Shown here one piece after another: positions 10,300 through 21,992 of a DNA stretch of 64,000 bases. Under the pieces are notes generated by a model. That model did no database searches. It saw only the letters and a list, made by a program, of their open reading frames with translations, and was not told where the DNA came from. This DNA is from Nageia nagi (Eukaryota > Pinophyta), in assembly GCA_050084985.1 (NCBI GenBank), contig JBITNC010000001.1, positions 162,378,001 through 162,442,000 of the forward strand, read 5' to 3'. How positions within the stretch are numbered: position 1 is the stretch's first letter; every line of letters starts with the position of its first letter. Both the position numbers and the translations under genes were made by a program.

Positions 10300-12325
10300 A
10301 GTCCTAGCAGACAAGTGAGTGGTTGGGGTAGTCCTTGAGGATACCCTTTTTCATGATGTTATTTTTTATATGCTTATGAGGTTATTGAATCCTTGTAGTT
10401 TTATTTTATGATTCATGATGTTATGATGACCTTTTGATGGACTATTATGATGTATATATAGATAGATAGATCTTTGATATTTATGGTACTTGTATGATTC
10501 TTGATGCATGAGCTTTCATTCTATATATAGATTTATGATAAAATAGGTATGATGTGATGTTATGTAGATCATAATTGTCTTTTAATTACTTGATGATGAA
10601 TAGATGTTAATGATAGATGTAATTTTCAAAATGTATGATGCATAGATATAATTGTGGAATGTATGATGTATAATTTTGAGGATACTTTTTATAATTTTTT
10701 TAATAATGATAAAATATATAACATATATCAACAAATTAGTTTGATGATGTTACTAATCTCAAAATTAAAATAATAAGTACGATTATGGTTGCTATAAACA
10801 ATAAATCTAATTTATAAGTTTAATAAGTTAAGTTATTTAAGGACATATTTTTATTATATTTTTGTGGAATCAGATGCATCATTTTCCGCACTTGGTAATT
10901 TTTTACAATAGACACAATGAACTAATCAAATGCATATGGGCATTAACTCTATTTTGGTTTATTGTATTTTTTACAGAATTAGTATTCATCATTTTCTGTA
11001 CTTGACAATTTTACAATAAACCTCTTGACATGACAAACTAGTGACTTATGGATGCATATGAACATTAACTTTATCTTGGTTAGGGTAACAATAAATAATC
11101 ATTCTTATCCTTTCCAAAGCAAAGCAAATTTTAATAATGTTCAACGGTGATGATATTCTCAAAAGGAATGGGTTTAACAAAATGACACAAATGATTTTAA
11201 ACACAAACAAAATACAAATTATGACAAAAGATTAGGTGCTTTTGGAGGTTTATGAACATTAACTTTATCTTGGTCAAGGGAACAATAAATAATCATTCTT
11301 ATCCTTTCCAAAGAAAAGCAATTTTAATAATGTTCAAAGGTAATAGATAATAGTAAAAATGGGTTTAACAAAATGATACAAATGATTCTAAACACAAACA
11401 AATTTTATAATATAAAAGATACTCACTATGACAAAAGATTAGGTGACTTCAGATTAAAGACCAAGTTATTATGATACTCACTTATCTTCCTTTATTTCAA
11501 GATCTAATAACCTAGGATGATATCAAACAATATTGTTATATGTTGATAAAAACCTAAAACTCTGTGTGTGTAGTTAGATTCATTTCCCTTCTTAGATCAT
11601 TTGAGATGAAATATCTTAGAGACATTAATAAGCTATTCTATCCATATGAAACGTATAGAGGTCCATAGGAAAGAAGGTCACTAACCAAAATGGACATATT
11701 TCCACTCGTAAGGTATGCCCCATTTCCAGATAGGCATCCATAGCCCCGATGAGGATTAACCCCTTGATCTCACTACAACCTTGCTCTACTGCTAGTCAGG
11801 TGTCCATAGCCTCGGTAGAGGATATTGTAATCACCCAAGAATCATTGATGTAATGTAGTAATTTTTTTTTAACCCTTCTTTTTTTTTATTCTTGGGTTCG
11901 AGATAAAGCGAATAATAGGATAGACACATAACTTTCACTCTTAATATCTCTTAGAATGATTTCATTCAAATTCTCTTAGAATTTTTTAATGTCGTAAGTG
12001 TTTGGAGTTTTTAGATTTTTCTTCAAACACAAACTTTATGTTTTTCTATCATCTATGGTATATCATTTCTTTATGAAAGAAAAGACAAAGTGAATGTAGT
12101 GATAACAAGGAAATTATTCTAAGATGACCTTTTCACACATTACACATTTACTGGATAATCACTTTTACAATGACATGCAACATATATTTACATCATACAA
12201 GGGCAGGGCACCCAATTGCCAAGTGACCTCTAGATGTTTCCATCTAGGTAGATTTTATAATTTTATAGTTTTTATGTGTTTTATAGTTTTCAATTTTTTA
12301 GGATTTTATAATTTTTAATTTTTTT
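10300..12325. other. Element B spacer between PMD gene and sense ORF
   Basis: No gene recognised. It is AT-rich, with TGATG-rich sequence at 10350-10660, the tandem repeat listed separately, and a T-rich tract at 11860-11895. This spacer separates the two convergent extra ORFs. Confidence 0.5.
10855..11410. repeat. Tandem repeat in element B spacer
   Basis: Three degenerate copies. The best pair is 11060-11220 and 11247-11402, about 187 bp apart, sharing TGAACATTAACTTTATCTTG and GGGTTTAACAAAATGA. A weaker copy with ATGGGCATTAACTCTATTTT lies before them. Tandem repeats before the 3' LTR are common in Tat elements. Confidence 0.75.
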
Positions 12326-12329
12326 TTTA

Positions 12330-13554
12330 TATTCTTCTAGGGAATCTATTCATGACGTATTCAAATCGATTTTGAACTGCATCAGGATTAAATGAACAAT
12401 GTGTTGAACTAAACAAAAAACTAAAAGCTAATACCACTTGATTATGATAGATTTCTAGAACACAATAATCTAAGTGTTCAAATGTTATGATTTGTGTGAT
12501 TGAGATGATTTGTTCTTGATGTTTTAAAGTCAAGTTGTGAGTACAATCAACTATTATTTTGGGCTTTTCTATAGGCCACAGAAGATAGAAATATATCATT
12601 AAATTATATTCTGAGTTAGGAGAACACCATAACTCAAATGTGTTGATACAAATAATAACTTAATATCCATTTATTTTGACATCCCAACCGTAAGATTCAC
12701 ATGTATCATAGAATTTCAAGGCCATTTTTTTGTTGTATTTCAATAGGCATGGAAAAGATATTTGAATACAAAGGAGTAGGAACATTACTAATAACTTTCA
12801 TAAAGAGATCTTTGTCATACCTACTTTCGAACCCCAGAAGATAACTTCCATTATTCCATACTCTATGTCTTTTTGATAGTTTTTCGATAATCTCATTTCT
12901 AACCCTTATTTGATTTATCGTTTTAAGCTCGGTAATATGATAAGCTTATCTTTTCTCCAATCTTTGTTTCCAAATTGTATGTCGCATTTGCATGCGAAGA
13001 AATCTGTGAGTTTGCCTATATTATTGTTGTAACGTTCTAGGAGGAAAAGCCACAAAAGTATTTGAAAAATCATAAGTTACCCTTTTATGAGGTAAATAAT
13101 GTAAAAGTTCATCTATCCATTCTAGGCTTTTGGTTAATTGTTTAACATATTTCAGCCTAGCTAAAAGGAGTGAATATTTAGTTAATTGACAATTTATGAT
13201 GATTTTCGGTATTCCATAAGGCCATTGGAGGTAGAAAGCTATTATTTCTTGTGATATTCTTTCCATATGGGTGAAATAGATTTATGGATCTAAAATAATG
13301 CCAGCTTCATATCCACAAAAAGTGACTTCCCAACTATTATTTATACCACAAAACATATGGTGTGTTCTTTCAAATTGTTCATCAATAGTCAATCGTAAAT
13401 AATTTAAGAGATTAAAATCAAATCTATGTTTTAAATATGTTAATGCTAAATCACCTGGATATCTTGGCAGTGGAAATTGTACTTGTGGTTGCGCTATGCT
13501 ACCTTCAGCAGATTCCTTTGCCAGATTCATATTTTCTATTTTAATCATTAACAC
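12330..13554 (-). pseudogene. Element B extra sense ORF after integrase, unknown function
   Basis: A minus-strand reading frame of about 400 codons starts at 13554 (MLMIKIENMNLAKESAEG), 80 bp after the integrase end. It is broken into pieces at 13554-13282, 13266-13021 and 12599-12327. I do not recognise the protein. It has aromatic and hydrophobic segments but no clear signal peptide or membrane helix. One short pattern occurs twice: WPYGIPKIIINC (13189-13224) and WPIEKPKIIVDC (12543-12578). The position matches the extra or envelope-like ORFs of some plant gypsy elements. It shares orientation with pol, unlike the PMD gene. Confidence 0.55.
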
Positions 13555-13633
13555 TTAACAAATATTAATACTTTTATTTATTTATTATTTTAACAATAAA
13601 ATAAAACAAAAGAAAACTAATGTACATTTTTTT

Positions 13634-14720
13634 TATGCATAGAAGGGTCGAAGATGCATGATATTTATAGGTTCACGCTCTTCATTTCCTTCTAAATTTG
13701 ATAAATGATAAGTTCCTTTACCGAATTTTTTCTTAATGATATATGGTCCTAACCAATTTGGAGCGAACTTGTCTCTAAGCTATCGTTCTATTCATGAAGT
13801 TTGTTGATTTTCTTTTAAAACCAAATCACCTATTTTGAACTCACGAATTAGAGCTCTTTTATCAAAATCTCATTTTATCCTCTTCTGATAAACACACATA
13901 TGCTCTAAAGCATTAATACATTTTTCATCTAAAAGTAATAACTAATCTAAGTGAGTCTATCTTGCTCCCTTGTCAGAATTTTGCTCACTTAAATTTACTC
14001 TAAGGGATGGTATCTCAAGTTCTATGGGTAGGATGGCTTCTATTCCATATACTAAAGAGAATGGTGTTGCCCCAATAGGAGTGTGTACACTGGTACGATA
14101 AGCCCATAAGGCTTTTGGTATTTGCATATGCCAATCTCTATGAGAATTATTTACCATTTTTGCTAAGATGTTATGAATAGTTTTATTAGTAGCCTCTGCC
14201 TGTCCATTGCCTTATGGATAATATGGAGTTGAAAAACTTTGTTTAATTTTATACTTATCACATATTTGTTTTACATCTTTATTTTTAAAATTTTTTCCAT
14301 TATCCATAATTAATTGGTTCGGTATGCCGAATCTACATATAATATAATTTTCTATAAATTCAGCAATTCATGAACCAGTGGTGGAAGTCATGGGAATAGC
14401 CTCTACCCATTTGGTAAAATATTCAGTTGCTGTAATGATGAACTTGTGTCCACCAAAAGATGTAGGTGTAATTTGTCCTATTAAATCTAACGCCCATTTA
14501 GAGAATGGCCAAAGTGATTGTATAGGATGTAGTTCTTAAGATGGTTGTGAAAATAAATGAGCGTATTATTGATATTTAAAACATTTTTTAACATATTCAC
14601 AACAATGTTTTTCCATAGTTGGCCAATAATACCCCATTCATATTAATCATTTTACAATCGCAACACCATTAAAATGTCCTCCGCATGTTCCATCATGGGT
14701 AGAGGATATAACTTTTTTAA
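13634..14720 (-). pseudogene. int: Element B integrase
   Basis: Integrase inserts element cDNA into the chromosome. Reading the minus strand down from 14720 shows the zinc-binding start (GGHFNGVAI, then HCCEYVKKC). The core follows with ALDLIGQ (first Asp), IMDNGKNF (second Asp) and GQAEATNKTI (Glu), so the DDE triad is kept. The best open piece is 14157-13957 (RDWHMQIPKALWAYRTS). The C-terminus has the GPY/F-like WLGPYIIKKKFG and ends in INIMHLRPFYA near 13640. Several stops interrupt it. No chromodomain follows, which fits a non-chromovirus lineage. Confidence 0.85.
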
Positions 14721-14820
14721 TATCATTCCATTCAAAACATCTGAGTAAAATACCATTGAAATTTCATCGATGCAAGATATCCCCTATCAAACAATATTTA
14801 GTTGCTTTAATTTTAAAAGC

Positions 14821-15440
14821 TCATCGTGATGATTTATTAAGGTTTGCAGGAAGAGTTCTAAATTTTAAAAAATCTATCAATTCTTTGTACCAATTATCTT
14901 TATCAGTTACATCAATATTTAATACACTTTTTTCTTCATCTTCCTGTTGTAATGATGATTGAGACAATTGAATTATTTCAACTTGAATTGAAGATTTTTT
15001 AGGATCTTCTGGGATAAGAGATCCAATAGAAGCCATAGCATCTGCAAATCTATTAGATGATCTTAGTGCCACTTCTATACTAAATTGGTCAAAAAAATTT
15101 AATAATTCCTCAACTAATGCTTTATACTTTTGAAGTAAAGGTTCTTTACATTGATAGATTCCTTTCATTTGATTTACGATGAGTAAAGAATCTCCAATAA
15201 TCTTAATTCTTTTAAGTTTTAATTTAACAACAGTTTTTAATGCTAATATCAAAGCTTCGTATTTCGCATTATTATTAGTAAAAGGAAATTTTAGTTTAAA
15301 TGAATGTGGTATAGGGATCCCTTGCTGTGTTATAAATACAACACCTACTCCACCACCTTATTCACATCGAGAACCATCAAAGTGTATTGTCATATCCCAA
15401 TCGTCTTCGGGTTCTACAGGTATTTCAATTTCATCTAATT
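14821..15440 (-). pseudogene. Element B archaeal-type second RNase H
   Basis: This domain degrades RNA in RNA-DNA hybrids. It starts near 15400 with MTIHFDGSRC (first Asp). NNNAKYEALILAL follows (Glu), then IIGDSLLIVNQMKG (Asp), and the end is SSNRFADAMAS. The last 143 codons (15252-14821) are open. It follows the RT/RNase H unit and precedes integrase, the dual-RNase H arrangement of Tat elements. Key acidic residues are visible. One stop lies just after the first Asp block. Confidence 0.8.
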
Positions 15441-15444
15441 GAAA

Positions 15445-16812
15445 CACCCCATCATTAGATAATTCAATAACAAGTGGTTTATTATCTTACAATGGAGCAT
15501 CAGCGAGATAATCAGTAATTACTTATCCTTTTATTGACTTTTGTCCAATAAAATGTAAATCAAATTTAGTTAAGTGCATTATCCACTTTGCAGTTCTTGA
15601 ATTTTGATAGGTTTTATTCATCATATATTTCAATGGATCCACTTTAGAGATGACATATGTTGTATGATTAAGCATATAATGTCAAAGTTTTTTAGTAGCA
15701 AAAATGATAGCAAGATATAATTTTTCCAAATATATATACTTAATCTCATAGCTCACAAGTGTTCTACTCAGATAATATATAGCTTGTTCTTTATTGTGTT
15801 CATTCTTTTGAGCAAGCATTGTTCCTAAAGCATTTTCAATAGCAAAAATATATAACAAAAAGGGTACATCCTTTCTTGGTGGACTTAAGATAGGAGGAGA
15901 TAATAAATATCTTTTAATTTCATTGAATGCATCTTGTTGCTCTTTGCCCCAATGATATTCTACTCCCTTTTTTAATAATTTTGTAAATGGTTTACATTTA
16001 TCAGAAAGTTGAGCTATAAACCTTCTAATGGCTTGTAACTTGCCCTGTAAACTTTGTAATTGTTTTAGATTTGCAAGAGGTGTCATGTCTACTACTGCCT
16101 TCACTTTACTAGGATCTATTTCAATTCCTTGTCATGACACAATAAATCCTAATAATTTTCCTGAAGTTACACCAAAAACACATTTTTTTGGATTTAATCT
16201 TACTTTATGTTCTAATAATCTATCTAAGCCTTTAATTAGGTATTTTCCATGATCTACTCGATATTTAGATCTAACCAACAAATTGTTGACATAATCTTCT
16301 ACTATGTCATGCATATAATCATGAAATATATAAGTCATAGCCCTTTGATAAGTTGCCCTGGCATTTTTTAATCCAAAAGGCATAACTTTATAACAAAAGG
16401 TACCCTAAGGAGTTATAAAAGCCATTTTATGTTGATCTTCTGTGGCTATTTTTATTTGATTATAACCAAAAAATCCATCCATTAATGACAACATATCATG
16501 TCCTGCTATCGAATCTACCAAACTATCAATGCTAGGTAGAGGGAATTCATCCTTAGGACAAGCTTTATTAAGATCATGGAAATCTATGCATATTCTTATT
16601 TTTCCACTTGGTTTTTTCATAGGTACCATATTAGATATCCAATCTAAATAATCTATAGGTTGTATAAATTTAGCTTCTAATAATTTTTGAAGTTCTTCTT
16701 TTACCATTAATGCTATAGTAGGATGCATTTTACGTAATTTTTGTTTAACAGGTTTAGCATTAGACTTTAATGCTAAATTATGTACTACTAATTTAGGATC
16801 TATTCCAGGCAT
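15445..16812 (-). pseudogene. pol: Element B reverse transcriptase and RNase H
   Basis: RT copies element RNA to DNA. Open pieces at 16812-16405, 16383-16132 and 16104-15682 read through RT: VKEELQKLLEAKFIQP, MKKPSGKIRICIDFHDLN, MPFGLKNARATYQRAM. The polymerase site at about 16282-16293 reads YVNN, so both catalytic Asp residues are Asn and the enzyme would be dead. RNase H follows (HWGKEQQDAFNEIK, then YYLSRTLVSYEIKY). The breaks between pieces are single stops at Trp or Gln positions. Confidence 0.9.
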
Positions 16813-17979
16813 GTCTGCATATGACCATGCAAATACCTTTTCTCATTCTTTTAATAAGGTTATAATTTCTTCTTGTTCATTTTCCATGAGGTTTTCTCCT
16901 AATTGAATAATTTTAGGACTTTGAGGATCATTACTAATATTTATTTCTAAGACTTTTTCAGTAAGCATATGCAACCCTTCTTCTAATTGATTTGGTACTG
17001 GTATCCAACTTTTATCGTTAACACTATATTCTTCATCGTATTCTTGAGTTTGTTCATTCATGCATACTTGATTTTCATAGGAACCAAATATGTGATCTAC
17101 ATTTTTGAATTCATGTACCAAAGGATTGGATGATATAAGAGAGAAATCAGCAATTACTTCATCTATAGAAGTATTGGCTATTATTTTGATTAAATTTTGA
17201 TTTTTGTTAACTTCATCTATTTGTTCATTATTTTGATCTTCAATATCATTCTCTTTTATTGTAACCATATTTATCGATGGTATACTTGAATATGGAATGA
17301 CTGATGATTCGGCATTTTTATTTATTTTTTCTTGTATATCACTTGGTAAGCATGAATGAGTCTAGGGTGGCTTAATATTATTAATAAAGAGCATTTCAAC
17401 ACCTTTTAAGACATCCATTTCACTTAATTGTTCTTCTCTTATATTAATAATTTCTTGTACTATAAATTATTTCTCTAAAATTTCTTCATTATAATCCAAA
17501 TTCTCTTCTCTTGAATTTCCTACTTTAGCAAGATTTTTATATTTATTTTGATAACCTAATCCCCTTTTATCAATGGGATCTTGGTATTGTAATTCAATTA
17601 TTTCTCGTGGACCTTGTTCATATCGACCCAATCCTCATCCTTGCCAATTACATTTGTTAAAATAGTTTAAGATAAATGTTCTTAAACATGGTGATAAATA
17701 TTTCATATCATTATTGAAATTTCCTTCATATGTTTGATTGGGTATTATTGACACAGGATCTACTATTCCTGCATAGATAAACATTGGCTGATTAGGTACT
17801 TCTCCTAAAGGTACTATTTTTCCAATTACACTAGGTGATTTAGATAATCTTCCCATTTCTTGTGCTAAAGGCATATTAAACACAACATCATCTACATCAT
17901 ATTCTCCCATCCCTAAATCCATTAATTTAATTTTTACTAGATATACATTGGATGAGTCATTATTAGATGTAGTATTTAC
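16813..17979 (-). pseudogene. Element B linker between protease and RT
   Basis: Open minus-strand pieces at 17922-17635 (MDLGMGEYDVDDVVFNMP) and 17268-16843 (acidic, Glu/Asn-rich) join protease to RT in the same orientation. The later piece ends near TEKVLEINISNDPQSP, close to the usual RT lead-in. No known domain is visible. It is most likely the variable linker of the Tat polyprotein. Confidence 0.6.
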
Positions 17980-18600
17980 TTATTTTGATGAAGAAGCCCC
18001 ATGTTTTTCATCTAAAGTTTTAGCAACTTTTTCCCAAGTATCTTTATCTTGTATAGCTATATCACTTTTTCCTTTTATGACTTCAGATTGATTCATATTT
18101 TTGTTCATTAATATGGTTGATAAATTAGGGGATGGTAATGTCACTTTATTTGGATCAAAAATTAAATTACAATGTGAATAAGGATTTGGATCTTTAAACA
18201 CACAATGAACTTTATCTTTATAGATGTATTTTAAACGTCCATGATAAGTTGATGGAACACATTGCATTTCTCTAATCCATGGGCATCCTAAAAGAATGTT
18301 GTATTGTATAATATTTCCTTCAATTACATGTAATAAAGTTTGAACAGTTTTAGCCCCTACTGTAATCAGAAGCACTATTGATCCTAAAGTTGAACACACT
18401 GCATCATTAAATGCCCTAATTTGTAAACAAGGAGCTAAGATAAGCGAATCTAATAAATTCAAATTTTTGTATGTAGCATCTGAAATTATATTTATAGCTG
18501 AACCTTCATCTATCAGAATTCTTTTAAATAATCTACCATCTACTTCACCTATTATATGTAAAGGTGAATCAAATCTGCTTGGTCCATCATTATTTAATTT
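17980..18600 (-). pseudogene. pro: Element B aspartic protease
   Basis: The retroviral-type protease cuts the polyprotein. In minus-strand order it has GEVDGRLFKRIL, the active site DEGSAINII (near 18478-18511), then IRAFNDAVC. The typical ILLGCPWIREM end-of-domain motif lies around 18290, with an open C-terminal piece (18462-17980). The active site has Glu where Ser or Thr is usual (D-E-G-S). A stop or frame change separates the catalytic Asp from the main open piece. Confidence 0.8.
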
Positions 18601-19253
18601 TTCTTATTCGTAGAAGGTGATACTAGGTTGTTGAGATATCCTCAAACTTTCAACTATTGAAAAAAATTATCAGGGTTACTAACATCTACTTGAATTTCTT
18701 GTAGAATTTGATTCATAGCTTCCCTATAACTCTTAGACTATTGTAATAATTCAAATAAGGTCATCTTAACTAGAGACATTTATAATTATCATTGAAGAGC
18801 ACCTTTAATCGAAACTTTAGGTTGTTGTGGAGGAGGTATAGGTTGTATATTAATTGGGTTTGATATTGATTGATTTTTTTGTAGATTATCCTATTTATTC
18901 TGATATTGTTGTGCTCGTGTAGCTATACCAATCATATGTATTGAATCATCTATAGTTCCTATAGATGGTATATCCTTATTATTCCATGTATAGTTCATTT
19001 GGTTTGGGATAATTGCCACATTGTTAGCCTGATGTGAAGGTAAAGGTTTTTGATATATCCCTAAATTTTGATTTGAAGGCACAACAGGATTATCCACATC
19101 TATTTTTTGACTATCTATCAAGTCTTGAATTTTATGTTGTAAAGTTCAACATTTATTTGTATTATGTCCTTTTTGCCTATGATAAGCATAAAATTCATTC
19201 TCCTTATACCATTTGCTTTCTTTAGCATTAGGATTTTTTAGGTTTTATATCAG
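18601..19253 (-). pseudogene. gag: Element B gag C-terminus with zinc-knuckle-like motif
   Basis: Reading down from 19200 gives FYAYHRQKGHNTNKC, which matches the degenerate gag zinc knuckle of Tat elements (YH-x4-GH-x4-C). LQHKIQDLIDSQKIDVDN follows. The next piece (19121-18891) is a Gln/Pro/Asn-rich linker. The rest of gag is at 23518-25770, on the other side of C1. Confidence 0.75.
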
Positions 19254-19258
19254 GTAAT
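19254..19258. repeat. Target-site duplication of C1 (GTAAT, left)
   Basis: GTAAT precedes C1 and is repeated at 23513-23517 after it. Confidence 0.85.
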
Positions 19259-20778
19259 TATTGATTAAGATTGTGTAATATATGCGCCATGAACAATCTT
19301 AACCAAAGTAAATCAAGAACAGACTATGGTGATAGTCTGATCTCTGAAGAAGGCCGGTTCCTTATACATTGGGTGTAGGAGAAGTAACAAGAAAGAAAAT
19401 AAAAAGGAGTAGAGTGTGAGGAATTTAAGCAAAAAGGCTTAGGGTAATAAGAGAGAAAGCAAAGGTGGATCACTAGTTCAGCGTGGGCTTTCACAGTGTG
19501 TGAAACCTTGGTCTGAATCTAGTGTAGAAGGTATAGTACAAGCTCTCACTCTCTAATAGTTTCCCAACTTTACTCTACCATGTAGCAGACATAGTTATAC
19601 TAGCAGCTCATGATTATCATTCAAGAAACAAGCCAAGCTACCATGATGTAACCAAATTAAGAATGATAATTATGAGTGCTAGACAAGAAAGGTCAAGATG
19701 GTATCATATTACTGATAAAAACTACATGTCTTCAAGAACAAATGTAAAGAGCAATACTAGGGCTTCCGATCCTTCTTTCACTTTATTTTCATATACTTAT
19801 ATTGAAGCAACAATAGTTACAAGAATTTTAGAACAAAAATGTTTACAAAAATGGCTTCAAGATTCTAGCCTTCTTTTAACTGATACTACCTACATACGCC
19901 ACTTGGTAGAATATTACAAAACTAGGTAGATTGCAAATGATATAGCTTCTTGATAACTATGATTTGACCTCTTGCTGACCTTGTCTCTTCCAAGATATTC
20001 TATTTACTAGCTCTGGCTATTCAATCTCTCTTTACTAACCTCATCTCTACATTCCAGAATGCTCTACTCACCAGCTCTGGCTATTTAATCACTCCTTGCT
20101 GACCTCATCACTTCTGGGACCCAATTTCATTCAAAAATGTGAACATTGTTCTCCCCATGACATCATCTTCATACTTCCAGAATGCTCTACTCATCTCCTC
20201 TAGAACCTGAGCTTTTCCACAACTGAGCTTTATCCTTTCTTTTGTGACATCATCATTTCATTTTTGAATGCTTTATTTACTGACCTTGACTTCTCAATTC
20301 CCCTTACTGACCTCATCATCTCTGGAATCTAGTCTTTACCAAAATGTGACTGTCTTATCCTCTATGATGTCATCATTTTATTTCAAAATGCTTTACTTTC
20401 GGAACACTTAATTTATAGGCTCTGGCTTCTTCAATTATCTCTTGTTGACCTCACCTCCTTCGAAACCTGGGCTTTTCCATAACTGAGCTTTATCCTTTCT
20501 TCTATGATGTCATCATTTCATTCTAGAATGCTTTATTTACTGACCCCGACTTCTCAATTCCCCTTACTGACCTCATCATCTCCACAACCTGGTCTTTACC
20601 AAAACATGACTGTCTTATCCTCCATGATGTCATCATTTTATTCTAGAATGCTTTATCTACTGACTCTAGCCTATTTTGTTTACTCTAGAAAAACTCTCGA
20701 GGATCTTAAAATGAACTCATGATTACAAGTAAAGTACATCGGGGCTTTAATAAAGAATTTATTATGTATGAATATACA
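19259..20778 (-). repeat. C1 3' LTR (1520 bp) with internal repeat array
   Basis: + strand ends are TATTGATTAAG and GAATATACA. From about 20010 to 20690 it contains degenerate tandem units of roughly 90-140 bp. Each combines TGACCTCATC, a Pro/Thr-like CT-rich spacer, TGAC/TATCA or TGATGTCATC, and an AGAATGCT motif. TGAC(A)TCATC or TGATGTCATC occurs at about 20158, 20244, 20364, 20505 and 20625. Confidence 0.92.
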
Positions 20779-21060
20779 TTATGGCGACTTTTGGGGGAAA
20801 ATTTCACCTTTATCAAAGAGGAATTTAGAACTCAGTCTGAAAAATAAATGAACATAACACACTATTTACAATATGTACAGAATCATATCCTTTTCTTGAT
20901 CAATCTCCCATGCATGCAGGTCTATAATGCTTTGAATGCTACCTATTTACCAAGATTGGTAGCCACCACCCATTCAATTCTGCTATTTCAAATGAGTTTT
21001 TTCCCATGCATCTGGCTATCATGTAAATTTGTTGTTGGGTAGTTACTAGAAAATAAGGCA
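20779..21060 (-). pseudogene. C1 integrase C-terminal remnant
   Basis: On the minus strand, IARCMGKNSFEIAELNG followed by LPILVNR resembles the end of a gypsy integrase (GxNxF-I-x-x-L-x-G then LP-VN). It runs directly on from the gag frame after QQQ, so the zinc knuckle, protease, RT and most of integrase are gone. A last piece before the LTR (SSLIKVKFSPKS region) matches the tail seen in C2. Confidence 0.6.
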
Positions 21061-21844
21061 TTAGCATGCAACTTGGTAATTTTCCTACTGAAATAAGATA
21101 GGCTTTAGTATATACCGCTTGTCTATAGACCTTCGGGAAAGTATTCACTTTAGAATTTTGGATTTGTAGAGAGAGATCTGGAGGAAAGGCTCTCAGGTAA
21201 TACATCAGGGCTTGAAATTTCTGAGGCTTGACTGGCATGGGGACTCTCATCCAAGTTTTTTGGAATCTAATATTGAGATCAGGGATATTTTCTTGCTCAT
21301 ATCTTTTGACTGAAGTGAACTATGTTAATAGAGAAAAAGGATCACCTAATTCATTAAATTCCAAGATAAAGGGCTCTACCAGCTAAGCCCAAGTGTTTAT
21401 AGATCTGTTAGGAAGGCCCCTGTACCAATCTAGGACCTTTCCCTTGAAAGACTAAGCCAGTAATCTCACCATGACATCTTCATGCTGCATATTGTGAATC
21501 TTAGCTAGGCCAGCTACATCAACACAATGCTCATAAGCCATTTTCTCTGAAGTTGCATCAAACTCTGGAAGGGTTTTGAAAACATTTGCTGGGATGTTAT
21601 GCAACACCACCAGGGCTATTGGTACCCCATTGTCCCTTTCTAGATAAATATTCTGAGTTGGATTAGCCATTTTAGGAGAGGTATTTCTAGTGTGAAGATT
21701 GGATGATTCTGGCTTGGTAAAGGATTTTAGGGAGCTGATACTATTCAGAGACTTGGACTTGATCAGGGTCTTTCTCTTAGGAGTATCTAACATTCTAAAA
21801 TCCAATGCTTCTTTTGCTGCTCTAGTTTTAGATCTAGTCCACAT
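21061..21844 (-). pseudogene. gag: C1 gag
   Basis: A minus-strand frame from 21844 (MWTRSKTRAAKEALDFRML) is open to 21452. After one stop it continues through the gag core: LDWYRGLP, WAQLVEPFILEFN, YEQENIP and PPDLSLQI (21250-20939 piece). The start lies about 150 bp after the primer region. The N-terminus is basic. The zinc knuckle seen in C2 is missing here, lost in the deletion that fuses gag to the integrase tail. Confidence 0.85.
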
Positions 21845-21967
21845 AAACTCTAGGTTGCAAAAGAAAGTGAAAGGTTCAAAAGCACATATGATATCTACAA
21901 ATAATTTGCTTTAATACATACCATAGATAGTGCTTCAGCAGAGTCACCAATAAGTTTCTTCATGTCC

Positions 21968-21986
21968 CACTGGGCGTGTCAAAAAG
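21968..21986 (-). other. C1 primer-binding region
   Basis: In element sense TTGACACGCCCAGTGGGAC lies about 10 nt from the LTR end. C2 (TTGGCATGCTCAGTGGGAC) and D have the same motif, so it is a conserved family signal. The tRNA is not assigned. Confidence 0.55.
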
Positions 21987-21992
21987 AAATAC

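Noticed and set aside
20504-20722. Open frames inside the C and D LTR arrays (also near 23238, 41914 and 45564)
   Set aside because: They follow the tandem LTR units and have no start context or domain.
21365-21395. tRNA-like phrase GCTCTACCAGCTAAGCCC
   Set aside because: It is part of the C1 gag frame (LVEPF region) on the other strand, and no cloverleaf forms.
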